Source: Aselliscus stoliczkanus
Lineage: Eukaryota; Chordata; Mammalia; Chiroptera; Hipposideridae
Reading direction: 5' to 3'
Length of the DNA stretch: 64,000 bases
Assembly: GCA_033961575.1 (NCBI GenBank)
Contig: CM066733.1
Location: forward strand, 68,337,921 to 68,401,920
The position numbers were made by a program, and so were the translations under genes. Under the pieces are notes generated by a model. That model worked only from the letters and a program-made list of their open reading frames with translations, ran no database searches and was not told where the DNA came from. Below, piece after piece: positions 50,111 through 59,286 of this stretch (the first letter of the stretch is position 1; every line of letters starts with the position of its first letter).

Positions 50111-50230
50111 GGGCCGGCCGAGTGGCGAGGTAGTTAAGCGCTGGCTTGGGAAGCCAGCGGCCCCGGTTCGGGTCCCACATATGAGGGCCAGTGACACTGC
50201 CCTCAAAACAAAACAAAACAAAACAAAAAC
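50111..50230 (+). mobile_element. Short 'ggccggcc' tRNA-derived SINE
   Basis: gggccggccgagtggcgagg, tagttaagcgctggcttggg and B-box ggttcgggtcccac lead to agtgacactgccctc and an (AAAAC)n tail. The flanks are A-rich (aaaaacaaacaaagaa before and aaaaaaacaaaggaaaa after), probably an imperfect target-site duplication. The anticodon-like arm gctggctt/aagccagc is intact. Confidence 0.9.
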
Positions 50231-50524
50231 AAAAAAACAAAGGAAAACTTCTATCGATAAAGAATTCTGTCTACGCTGACATAGACATAGAGGAGTATTC
50301 CAAAACTGGAGCGGATGATGCGGCTAAGCAGGATGTACCTGGACTGAAGTACAGAGCACAGACAGAAATTTAAGGAAATCCAAAAAATGTATTACAGAGT
50401 ACATTCTCTTCCTGAAGAGTGATAATTTAATTGCTGCGATTTCCCCTTTTCCCCACAGCACCCAAATGACTAATAAGGTTAAGTTCATTTGAGGTATTTT
50501 AAACTTCCTATTATGCAGGCATAA

Positions 50525-50925
50525 TTGAGTGAGTACTTCCTGTGTTATGGACTGAATGTTTGTGTCCCTGAAAATTCAAATGTCGCAACTCTACCCTCCA
50601 TATGGTCTTATTAGGAGGTGGGATCTTTGGGAGGTAATTAGGATTAAATGAGGTCACGTGGGCAGAACCCTTATGAATGAGGTTAGTGTCCTTATAAGAG
50701 TCACGAGAGGGTTTTTGTCCCCTCTCTGCTCTCTGCCATGTGAGGGTACAAGGGGAAGTTGACAGTCTGCAACCTGGAAGAGAGCTCTCACCGGCACTCA
50801 ATTATGCTACCACCTTGATCTTGGACTTTCAGCCTCCCAAACTGTGAGAAATAAATTTCTGTTGTTAGTAATCCACACAGTCCATGATATTTTTATTATA
50901 GCATACTGAGCTAAGATATTCCCTG
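50525..50925 (+). mobile_element. Solo LTR, ERVL-MaLR type (MST/MLT1-like)
   Basis: The sequence starts tgtgttatggactgaatg, has attaggaggtgggatctttg, atgaggttagtgtccttat, ctgccatgtgagg, gccttggacttt-type sequence and agaaataaatttctgttg (with AATAAA), and ends near gcatactgagctaagat. This order is that of mammalian MaLR long terminal repeats as I remember them. No internal retroviral part adjoins it. The exact subfamily is uncertain. Confidence 0.65.
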
Positions 50926-51803
50926 AAATAACCCCTTTTACTCTTAAACCTGGAGTCCAAATTGATGTTTCCTTCTACTTTGGGCAAATTTAGACCTAGG
51001 ACATTATATCTCACCAGCCCCTACTTAACTTTCCTGCTCACTTAAGGGGTTCAGAGGGACCACTTCTGCGTTGGCCTATTTGATCTCAACCTAGTTTCGC
51101 ATATCCTAGGAATACTGGGATTTAAAGCTGGTTCTATTTTTAAGGGTACTTGAGAGTCAGGTGAATACTGTGGTTTGTTGGCTTCCCCCCTTTTGTCACA
51201 GACTTTCTGGAGGCAGGGAGCAATGGCCACTCAATGTGCCCTGGAAAACTGTGGCTAGAGAACCATTTTATGACTATTCAGGGGAAGGGCTAATTTTGAC
51301 TTAAGGTTGAGTGAATCCGAGATTGACTCGGTTGCCATCCATTTTCTTTTCTTTGCAAAGGCTTTTAATGGTAGTGTAAAACAGCGTAACTTGTTTTTCT
51401 GCAGAAAAGTTTCTCTTTCACTTAGCCATCCACATTTTGGTTTTGTTCCTGGTTCATCTGAAATGGGTTCCCCAAATTGGGCTTCTCTGAAACTTGACGT
51501 GGGAGCTGCTGAACTCATAGCTGCGTCAAAGACTTTCATGGCCCTGTGTTTGCCCCTTTTTATCTGTTCTGATGTTCAAACATTGAAGGGATGTTCAAAC
51601 ATTCTTGATTATAAGGCTTTATTTTTTGTTGTTCACCAAGGAAATCTTGCATAGGAATTCAATTTATGAAACAATGAAAACTAGATACTGTTAAGGTCCA
51701 ACATGTAGTTCCACTTCCTTAATATGATAATTTTGGAGAGTGTATAGACTAAGCCTTATGATTATGATGTCAACATTTCCTTATTGAGGAGACGCGACCA
51801 CTA

Positions 51804-52140
51804 CCTTTTTGGCAGTGATGACCTCTCCATGGGAATATTCCTCTCACAAAGGATCTCCTTCCTCCCTCTCCAGAAGAGAAGAGGAAACAAAAGAAGAGGT
51901 GCCTGGTGCAGAGCCCCAGTTCCTACTTCACGGATGTGAAATGCCCAGGATGCTATAAAATCACCACCGCCTGTAGCCATGCACTAAGGGCAATTTTCTG
52001 TGTAGTGGCTCCACCGTTGTCTGTCAGCCTACAGGAGGAACAACAAGGCTTCTAGAAGGATGTGGCTTCAGAGGGAAGCAGCTCCTGAATCAAGATGCAT
52101 AGGAAACCATCCCAATAAACACAGTTTGGGTAAAAAACAA
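51804..52140 (+). pseudogene. RPS27 processed pseudogene
   Basis: The intronless copy starts in a 5' UTR-like ggcagtgatgacc. It reads on through tctcacaaaggatctcc and gaggaaac, then encodes [20 protein letters not shown] followed by ITTACSHAL, matching ribosomal protein S27 (eS27, zinc-finger type). It ends in a 3' UTR-like ggaaaccatcccaataaac and an A-rich tail. The start codon is ATT, a codon is lost near 51880, and a TAG interrupts the frame near 52053. The flanks gaccactacctttt (51796-51809) and gaccacaacattta (52147-52160) look like a worn target-site duplication, so it came by L1-mediated retrotransposition. Confidence 0.92.
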
Positions 52141-52335
52141 AAATGGGACCACAACATTTACATTTCAGTGATATCACAGTTGTTTTAGTGGATACCTGAA
52201 AGAACACTGATATGTGAATGCTAGGTATAATTAACTCTTGGGGAAAACAAATCACTGTGTTAAACCTCTAAGCTATGCAAATAATGAAATAGCATATTGG
52301 TCATTATTTGTATCAGTATGAGAAGCAACTGGATC

Positions 52336-52485
52336 AGTGGTCAAGGTACTTGGGCACCAGTGCTGGCTCTGTGACCTTGTACAGCTCTCCTAACCTCCTT
52401 GGACCTTAGTTTGTTCACCTGTAAATCAAGAGGGCTCAGGTAGACCAGTTGGACTTGATGACCCTTTCAGCTCTGTGACACCATG
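52336..52485 (+). repeat. MIR/MIR3-type SINE fragment
   Basis: The order gctggctctgtgaccttgta, cctccttggaccttagtttg, ttcacctgtaaatcaagag and ggacttgatgaccctttcag is that of a MIR3-like element in the sense direction. Confidence 0.65.
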
Positions 52486-52622
52486 CCTTTCAAAGGCATT
52501 TTAAGAAATACTCATCTGCCCTTCTTTATTTTATTTTTAAAATTCTTCTGTTGGGTATGTACCCAGATGACAGGTGGGGGCTCTGTTCAACTCAACTTCT
52601 TAACAAAAATATTACTGAGTTT

Positions 52623-52724
52623 GGGCCGGCCGAGTGGCACAGTGATTAAGAGCTGGCTTGGGACACCGGCAGCCCAGGTTCGGATCCTACATGTGAGGGC
52701 CAGTGACACTGCCCTCTTAAAAAA
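52623..52724 (+). mobile_element. Short 'ggccggcc' tRNA-derived SINE
   Basis: The element gggccggccgagtggcacag, tgattaagagctggcttggg, B-box ggttcggatcc and cagtgacactgccctctt plus an A tail is flanked by a perfect 18-bp target-site duplication, aaaaatattactgagttt, at 52605-52622 and 52725-52742. Confidence 0.94.
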
Positions 52725-53384
52725 AAAAATATTACTGAGTTTGTTCAGAAGATCTGCAGATATGCTAATTGGCAGCTGAATGGAGTGATTACAAGTGAAA
52801 TATTTGGAATTGGGTTGGAAACTTCTTTCTTATTCCTGCCTGGGGGATTAATGTAAAAGAATAAAAATTTACCCTAAGTTGGAAGATCCTCTGGTCTGAT
52901 CCACCTCTTCTAGGACCTTATGAGCAGGAGGGAGGGTTATGGCAGGTTTTCATTTTCTATGAGACTGTCAGAGCTTGGAACAATAATGGAGTCTGGAATT
53001 GCTCTTCATAAAAGTGTATGAAATAATCAGCAGAATGGACGGGAAATGCAGCAGGTAAGATCAGAGATATAAAAATAATTTTCTTATTACAAAGTAGTTT
53101 TCTTTCTTTAAATGGCATGCAAGGCTAATCCACCCTGATATCCATGCTGGGCATTTATCTGGTAATATATTTCTGTGCAAATAACTTCATCCTGTATTAT
53201 TGTTATGATGATGATAAATTTTCCTCTACCCAGAGCTTTCCCAAGTGGTGTGACACCATAGGCGAAGTGGCTTCTGCCGACGACAAAGGTAACTGCACAC
53301 AATGTAGGACTCCAGACCAAGTGTGAGGCATTGCAGGAAACATACCATCCAAAAGGCTCATAAAAATCATGAACTTTAGTTTTG

Positions 53385-53472
53385 GGGTGGGGGGGCTATC
53401 ACTCTGTGATGGGTGTTAATGTCTAACTATTATATTGTTTTGTATACCTGAATTATAATTTAAAAAAAAAGA
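53385..53472 (+). repeat. Possible L1 3' end fragment
   Basis: ctctgtgatgggtgttaatg, then gtatacctgaattataattt and an A run resemble the 3' end of a mammalian L1. It is short and diverged. Confidence 0.4.
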
Positions 53473-54479
53473 ACTTTCAAGTCTTGACTAAGTTTGCAAG
53501 AGAAATGATGATAAGACAACTCAAGTATCCTAGGACAAGCCAACCAGAATGCCTGCGAGGAGCTGGCATCCATGTCACCCTAAGAATGTACATTGAATAA
53601 TAATTTTGTAGAATTTAAAGCCACAGAAGATGCCTGCGGTCAGTATTCAATGCAGGACAAAAAAGATACTGTGCTTAAAATTCTGTTATAGAAACTCGAA
53701 GACTTGTAAGATTCCCAAGGCTTTCTCTAGGTAGAAAAACATTCTGCTGAGCACATGCATGACACATTATACATGCAGACATTCTAGGGGTTTATGGTTG
53801 GTGGTAGAGGGGGTAATTATGGACTGCTGTTCAGAGAGAAGGCAAGAGGGAAGACAGAATTGCATTTTAATGTCACAAATATTTCAAAGACAAGCTGAGA
53901 CAGCTTTAGAAAGGGAAGAAGCTGAGCAGAAAGATGCAGAACTGTCGCCAAAGAGATGTGCTCAGAGCAAAGTACCCTCCAGATCATTCTCTGGAGAGTG
54001 GCCTCAGACTTAGAAAGCATTGTAGAAGACCTGAAGCCTGGATTTCATTTCCCTGTTCAGTATTTCTCTGGGAATGACATTTCTCTCTTCTATGTTTGCT
54101 TTCTCTCTTTTGAAAGAACGTTATCATCCCTGGCTATTCATTCCTCTTCAAAGTTTCTTTATAAAATTAAAAAATGTAATTCTTTAATTCCAAATTCTTT
54201 GTATTTCAAAGTCATTAAGTTTGGTCTATTCCAGTCAACTTTTATGTAACTCAATTCAATTCAGAAACATGGTTTACATTTCTAAGTGTATGTGTCAATA
54301 TTACACAGACAAGAATTGTTCTTATTAAGCCAGCTAGATGCTACATATCACACCTCTGGCATCCTTGCAGAGAAAATGCTTTATGTCTCCACTGATGAAA
54401 ACTGTGACATAAATTAAAAGCTTGAGAATAATTCACCCCGACTCAAACAAAAAGAAAGATGAATACCCTTGTGTAGAGA

Positions 54480-54640
54480 GAGAACTTGGGAGTCAAACAG
54501 GCCTGTCTGGCTCTGCCACTTACGAATTGTGTGGTCTTGGGGAAAGTTGCTTAAAACCTGAGCTGCTTTCTCATCTGAAAAATGGGTTTATAATATTTAT
54601 TTCATGGGAATATTCTGAATGCTTAAATGCCTGGCAATTA
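54480..54640 (+). repeat. MIR-type SINE fragment
   Basis: ggctctgccacttacgaatt, gtgtggtcttggggaaagtt, ctcatctgaaaaatgggttt follow the MIR core (ggctctgccacttactagctgtgtgaccttgggcaagtt) in the sense direction. Confidence 0.7.
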
Positions 54641-55201
54641 CAGAATTCGAATCCATACTAGTTTAGTGAAGTGCCCCTACTCCTATCCCCCACCCCCCGC
54701 CAATGAAAACTGCACTCACATTAAAAGAAATGTCTACTAGGAGTTACCTCCCTCAGCAATTGTTGAATCAATTAGTGTCTTAGCAAAGTAGCTGTACTGG
54801 GCTCTCAACTGTGGCATTTTCTTCTTGGTGGGGCGAGCTCCTAAAATCTCCCACCTTTTTGTTTCTTTTAATAATTTTTTATTTTTCAAGTACAGTTGAC
54901 ATACAATATTATATTAGTTTCAGGTGTATAACATAGTGATTAGATATTTATAAAACTTCATTAAACTTAGCAAATATCACCCCAATAAATATAGTACCCA
55001 TCTTACACCATACAGTTATTATGACTATATTCCTGATCCTATACTTTACATCCCCATGACTATTTTGCTACCACCAATTTGTATTTCTTAATCCCTTCCC
55101 CCTTTTCACCCATCCCCTCCATGCCCCTCCCATCTGGCAACCATCAGAATGTTTTCTGTATCTATGAGTTGCTTTATTTTGAGGTTCGTTTATTTTTTTC
55201 T

Positions 55202-55510
55202 TTAGATTCCACACATAAGTGAAATCATATGATACTTGTCTTTCACCCTCTGACTTATTTCACTTAGCATAATAACGTTTAGGTCCATCCATGTTGTTGC
55301 AAATGGCAAGATTTCATTCTTCGTTATGGCTGAGTAATATTCCATTTTATATTTATACCACTTTTCCTTTACCCATTCATCTATTGATGGACACTTAGGT
55401 TGCTTCCATATCTTAGCTATTATAAATAATGCTGCAATGAACATATATGTATGCATATGTCTTTTTGAATTAGTGTTCTGGGTTTCCTCGAATAAATACT
55501 CATAAGTGTA
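55202..55510 (-). pseudogene. L1 ORF2 C-terminal remnant
   Basis: The minus strand reads YMFIAALFIIAKIWKQPKCP, SIDEWVKEKWYKYKMEYYSA, ITKNEILPFATTWMDLNVIM and LSEISQRVKDKYHMISLMCG, the very conserved end of mammalian L1 ORF2p. The reverse-transcriptase portion that should precede it is deleted. Confidence 0.93.
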
Positions 55511-55544
55511 ATTGCTAGGTCCCTCTTTGTCTCATGTTATAGCC

Positions 55545-55810
55545 TTTATTTTAAAGTCTCTTTTGTCCGTTATAAGTAGTCTTTTGTCTGGTACAAGTTT
55601 TGCTACCTCAACTTTGTTTGTTTCCGTTTTCATGAAATATCTTTTTCCATCCCTTTACTTTCAGTCTCTCTGTGTCTTGCGATTGGAAGTGAGTCTCTTG
55701 TAGGCAGTATATGTAAGGGTCTTGTTTTGCTATCCATTCAGTTACCCTATGTCATTTGATTGGAGCATTTAATCTATGTACATTTAAAGTAATTGTTGGT
55801 AGATATGTAG
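55545..55810 (-). pseudogene. L1 ORF2 endonuclease N-terminal remnant
   Basis: The minus strand reads about ITLNVHRLNAPIK, VTEWIAKQDPYIYCLQETHF and LKVKGWKKIFHENGNK, the start of the L1 apurinic-type endonuclease with its QETH motif. In-frame stops (for example after NAPIK) show decay. It runs into the ORF2 end at about 55510-55545, marking the internal deletion. Confidence 0.8.
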
Positions 55811-55899
55811 TTATTACCATTTTATTCATATATTTTTTTTTATCCTTTCTCTTCTTCTTCTTAAAGAACTCCCTTTAACATTTCTTGTAATACTGGTTT

Positions 55900-56571
55900 G
55901 ATAGTGATGAACTCCTTTGTCTGGGAAGCTCTTTATCTGTCCTTTGATTTTAAATGATAGCCTTGCTTGGTAGAGTCATCTTGGATGTAGGTTCTTACTT
56001 TATATCACTTTAAATATTTCATGCCATTCCCTTCTGGCCTGCAAAGTTTCTGTTGAGAAATCAGCAGACAGTCTTATGAGAGCTCCCTTATAGGTAACTA
56101 ACTGCTTTTCTCTTGCTGGTTTTAGAATTCTTTCTGTGTCTTTAAGCTTTGGCATTTTGATTATGATATGTCTTTGTATGGGCCTTTTTGGGTTCATCTT
56201 GTTTGGGACTCTCTGAACTTTCTTGGCTTGTATGTCTATTTCCCTCACTAGTTTAGGGAAGTTTTCTGTCATTATTTCTTCAAATAAGTTTTCAGTTCCC
56301 TGTTCTCTCTCTTTTCTTTGTTACACCTATGATGTGAATGTTGGTACACTTGATGTTGTCCCAGAGGCCCCTTAAACTATTCTCATTTTTTTTGGATATT
56401 CTCCCTCTCTCTTCCTCTCTCTCACACACACTGTTCTGATTGGGTATTTTTCACTACCTTGTCTTCCAAGTTATTGTTTGATCTTCTGCTTTGTCTAATC
56501 TACCTTTGATTCTTTGTAATGTATTCTTCATCCCTGTTATTGTATTCTTCATTTCTGACTGGTTCTTTTTT
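55900..56571 (-). pseudogene. L1 ORF1 remnant (C-terminal half)
   Basis: A 90-codon open stretch (56000-56272) contains TENFPKLVREIDIQ, KRPIQRHIIIKMPK, LKDTERILKPAREKQLVTYK and RLSADFSTETLQARREW, the RRM/C-terminal domain of L1 ORF1p. The coding sequence continues upstream past the nested SINE at 56572-57025. Confidence 0.88.
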
Positions 56572-57025
56572 AAAAAAAAAAATTGGGGAATTGGGGGAGG
56601 GGAACAGCGTTGGGGAACAGGGGAAGGGGTACAGAGAAGTTGCTGTCCTTTTGTTCTTCAGTCTAGTTGTGGAGGACATTGCTTCACTGGCTCATGTTGG
56701 TATCATCATTGCGCTCTTCTCGGGTGAGGCAGATTAGTTGCTGTCCTCTGGATGGCCACTCACAGTGGCTCTTGGCAGCTCACACTGGCTGCTGGCTGCT
56801 CACGCTGGCTGCCGGCCACTCACTGTAGCTTATGGCAGCCCACTGCAGTAGTGGCTACAACCTATGCCATCCTGGGGACTCACAGCAGCCCAGCTCCAGG
56901 TGGAACTGTTGTTCACCATCTTAGCTGTAGAGGGCAGTGTCACTGGCCCTCATATGTGGGATCTGAACTGGGGCCTCTGGCTTCCCAAGCCAGCTCTTAA
57001 TCAACGCTCCACTCAGCCAGCCCCC
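56572..57025 (-). mobile_element. Long 'ggccggcc' SINE with tandem-repeat body (copy 1)
   Basis: The 15-bp duplication gactggttctttttt flanks it (56557-56571 and 57026-57040). On the minus strand it starts with the same tRNA-like head as the short SINEs (ggctggctgagtggagcg, B-box-like ggttcagatcc, cagtgacactgccctctaca). It then carries a ~330-bp extra body that contains about five degenerate ~20-bp units around ctcacgctggctgccggc (plus strand, about 56755-56850). It is nested inside the L1, so it is younger than the L1. Confidence 0.88.
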
Positions 57026-58716
57026 GACTGGTTCTTTTTTATGTTTCTATCTCTTTGTTAAATTTCTCCCTGAGATCATTGAGTGTTCTTATAAACAGTG
57101 TTTTGAACTCTGGACATGGTAGAGTCCTTGTCTTTATTTTGTTTAGTTCTTCTTCTGGAGCTTTGTTCTGTTCTTTCACTTGGGACATGTTTGTCTCCCC
57201 ATTTTGGCACCTCCTTATGTCTGTTTCTATATATGTGGTAGAGCTGCTAAGTCTCCTGGTTTTGGTAGAGTGGCCTTATGTAATAGGTGTCCTCTGGGGC
57301 CCAGTGGTATAATCTCCGTGGTCACCTAAGTCAGCTGCTCCAGGTGTATCCCTTGTGTGGGTTGTGTGTGCACTCCTGTTGTAGTTGAACCTTGTTTGCT
57401 GTTTGCATGTCAGTTGGACAGATTGACCCTGAGGCTGATTGGTTGTGAGCATTGGCTGTGACTACAGTGGAGGAGCTGTGGTTCAAGGGCTGACCCTACA
57501 AAGCAGGATTCATTTTAACAGGGCTCTGGTGCCTGCCCAGCCTACCCTTTGGGTATGTCGTTTGTGGAGGTGGCTCGGTGGTTATTTGGTGTGGTGTAAA
57601 GTTGGCCACTAGATGCGTTGATTTGGGGGCCTCTTAGGAGGGGCTCTGTTGCAGACCAAGGTCAGTTTCTGCCTGTGCCCTGTCTAGGCCACTTGGTATG
57701 AGCAACAAAATGATCTGCAGATGGTTGCTACTTGTGCTGGGCTTGGAGGTGCTTGGGACAGGATAAGCTGCAAAGAGGCTGGCTGCTGCTAGTGCCAGGT
57801 TTAGGGCTGCTTAGCAAGAGGTACAGGGCATACCAAGATTAGATGCTATTTGTTTGAGGTTTGTAAACCTTTGAGAGATTGTTAAGTAAGTCTGCAGCAT
57901 GAGCCAAGACAGGATGTTTGTATTGGAAAGCCACTGGAAGTGGCATGATTGTGCCCACAAGTTGGGTGGGAGGAGTGAGGTCTCAGGGAATCACCAGGGT
58001 GGGGCAAACTGTGTTAGCCACGCTGATGAAGACCCAGATATGGCACCCGCTTGTACATGCAGGCTGGGTGTGGGGAGGGCTCAATGAAGGAACAGTGTCT
58101 TCTGCCAGTACTTTTATCTGGGAGAAAGCTATGCTTCCAACCCTCAGCTTGAAGCCAGACCATTTAATTCCTTCCTGTATATCTCTGTAACCTTTAGAGC
58201 TGCTACCCCAGCACTGGAGCTCAGAGTGAGTGAGTCTGTCAATGAGTAAGTCCATGCATGAACCCTTTAAGAGGAATGCCTGAGCCTCTGGAAGCCCTTC
58301 AGCAGCCCTCCAGCAGCCCTTCGTTCTTCACAGCTGTTCTTCACAGCCACAAGTTGTGAGGACTTCTGTCCACGGCACTGGAACCCTGGGCTGGGGAGTC
58401 TGGTGTGGGGCTGGGATCCCTTGCTCCTCAGGGGGAACCTCCATAGCCAAGATTTCCTGTCCAATTTTTAACCACCACACACAGGTGTGGAAGCAGCCTA
58501 GTTCTGTGACTCTGCCCTTCCTACTGTTCTCAATGTAGCTTCTTCTGTTTGTCCTTAATTATAGAAATTCTGTTCAGCTATACTTGAGGCAGTTCTCAAG
58601 ATGGTTGTTCTGTAGTTTAGTTATAAGTTTGATGTGGTCCTAGAAAGAGGCAAGCACAGCATTTTGCTACATCTCCATGTTGACTGGAACTCCCAGATCT
58701 GACCTTTTTGTTTCTT

Positions 58717-58818
58717 ATTAGCATCTTTTCTTCTGGTTTTCTTCTCAGGACAGCAGATCTCTGTTCTGAGGAGTGTAGACTAATTCAGTTCCAGTTTATT
58801 GTGGCTTATAAATAACCA
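58717..58818. other. Intergenic, no feature
   Basis: A short unique stretch between the L1 and the second long SINE. Nothing was recognised. Confidence 0.5.
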
Positions 58819-58833
58819 TTGACCACTCTTTTT

Positions 58834-59271
58834 TTTTTTTTTTTAAGATTTTATTGGGGAATTGGGGGAGGGGAACAGGGAAAGGGGAACAGACAAGTTG
58901 CTGTCCTTTGTTCTTCAGTCTAGTTGTGGAGGACATTGCTTCACTGGCCCATGTTGGTATTGTCATTGCACTCTTCCCGGATGAGGCAGATCGGTCGCCA
59001 GCCTCTGGATGGTCGCTCACCGCGGCTATTGGCAGCTCACACCGGCTGCCAGTCGTTCACGCTGGCTGCCGGCCACTCACTGTAGCCTATGGCAGCCCAC
59101 TGCAGCAGGGGCTGCAGCCTACACTGTCACCGGGGCTCGCACAGCCCAGCTCCAGGTGGAGCTGTTGTTAGCTGTAGAGGTCAGTGTCACTGGTCCTCAT
59201 ATGTGTGATCCGAACCGGGGCCGCTGGCATCCCCAAACCAGCTCTTAACCAATGCGCCAGTCGGCCGGCCC
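58834..59271 (-). mobile_element. Long 'ggccggcc' SINE with tandem-repeat body (copy 2)
   Basis: The 15-bp duplication ttgaccactcttttt flanks it (58819-58833 and 59272-59286). On the minus strand it has the head gggccggccgactggcgcat, B-box ggttcggatcac, cagtgacactgacctctaca, the same ~330-bp body with ~20-bp degenerate units, an attccccaataaaatcttaa end (with AATAAA) and a poly(A) tail. It aligns along its length with copy 1, so the two define a family and not a chance juxtaposition. Confidence 0.9.
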
Positions 59272-59286
59272 TTGACCACTCTTTTT

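Larger units (their letters stand above)
54868..58701 (-). mobile_element. L1 (LINE-1) element, internally deleted, with nested SINE
   Basis: A 15-bp duplication, acctttttgtttctt, flanks it (54853-54867 and 58702-58716), defining one minus-strand insertion. From its 5' end at 58701 it has a 5' UTR, then ORF1 sequence, an ORF2 start with endonuclease-type LNVHRLNAPIK and LQETH, and then jumps to the last part of ORF2 and the 3' UTR. Reverse transcriptase is absent. A long SINE (56572-57025) is inserted in the ORF1 part. L1 ORF1 encodes an RNA-binding chaperone, and ORF2 an endonuclease and reverse transcriptase. Confidence 0.88.

Noticed and set aside
50111..50200. A functional tRNA gene at the 'ggccggcc' elements
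   Set aside because: Several dispersed copies with A-rich tails and target-site duplications show a SINE. The acceptor stem is not formed.
51307..51654. 115-codon open frame
   Set aside because: No homology was recognised and there is no splice or promoter context. It is probably chance.
55540..56571. The whole 55.5-56.6 kb segment as L1 5' UTR only
   Set aside because: The minus strand encodes ORF1p C-terminal motifs and the ORF2 endonuclease start, so it is coding L1 sequence.
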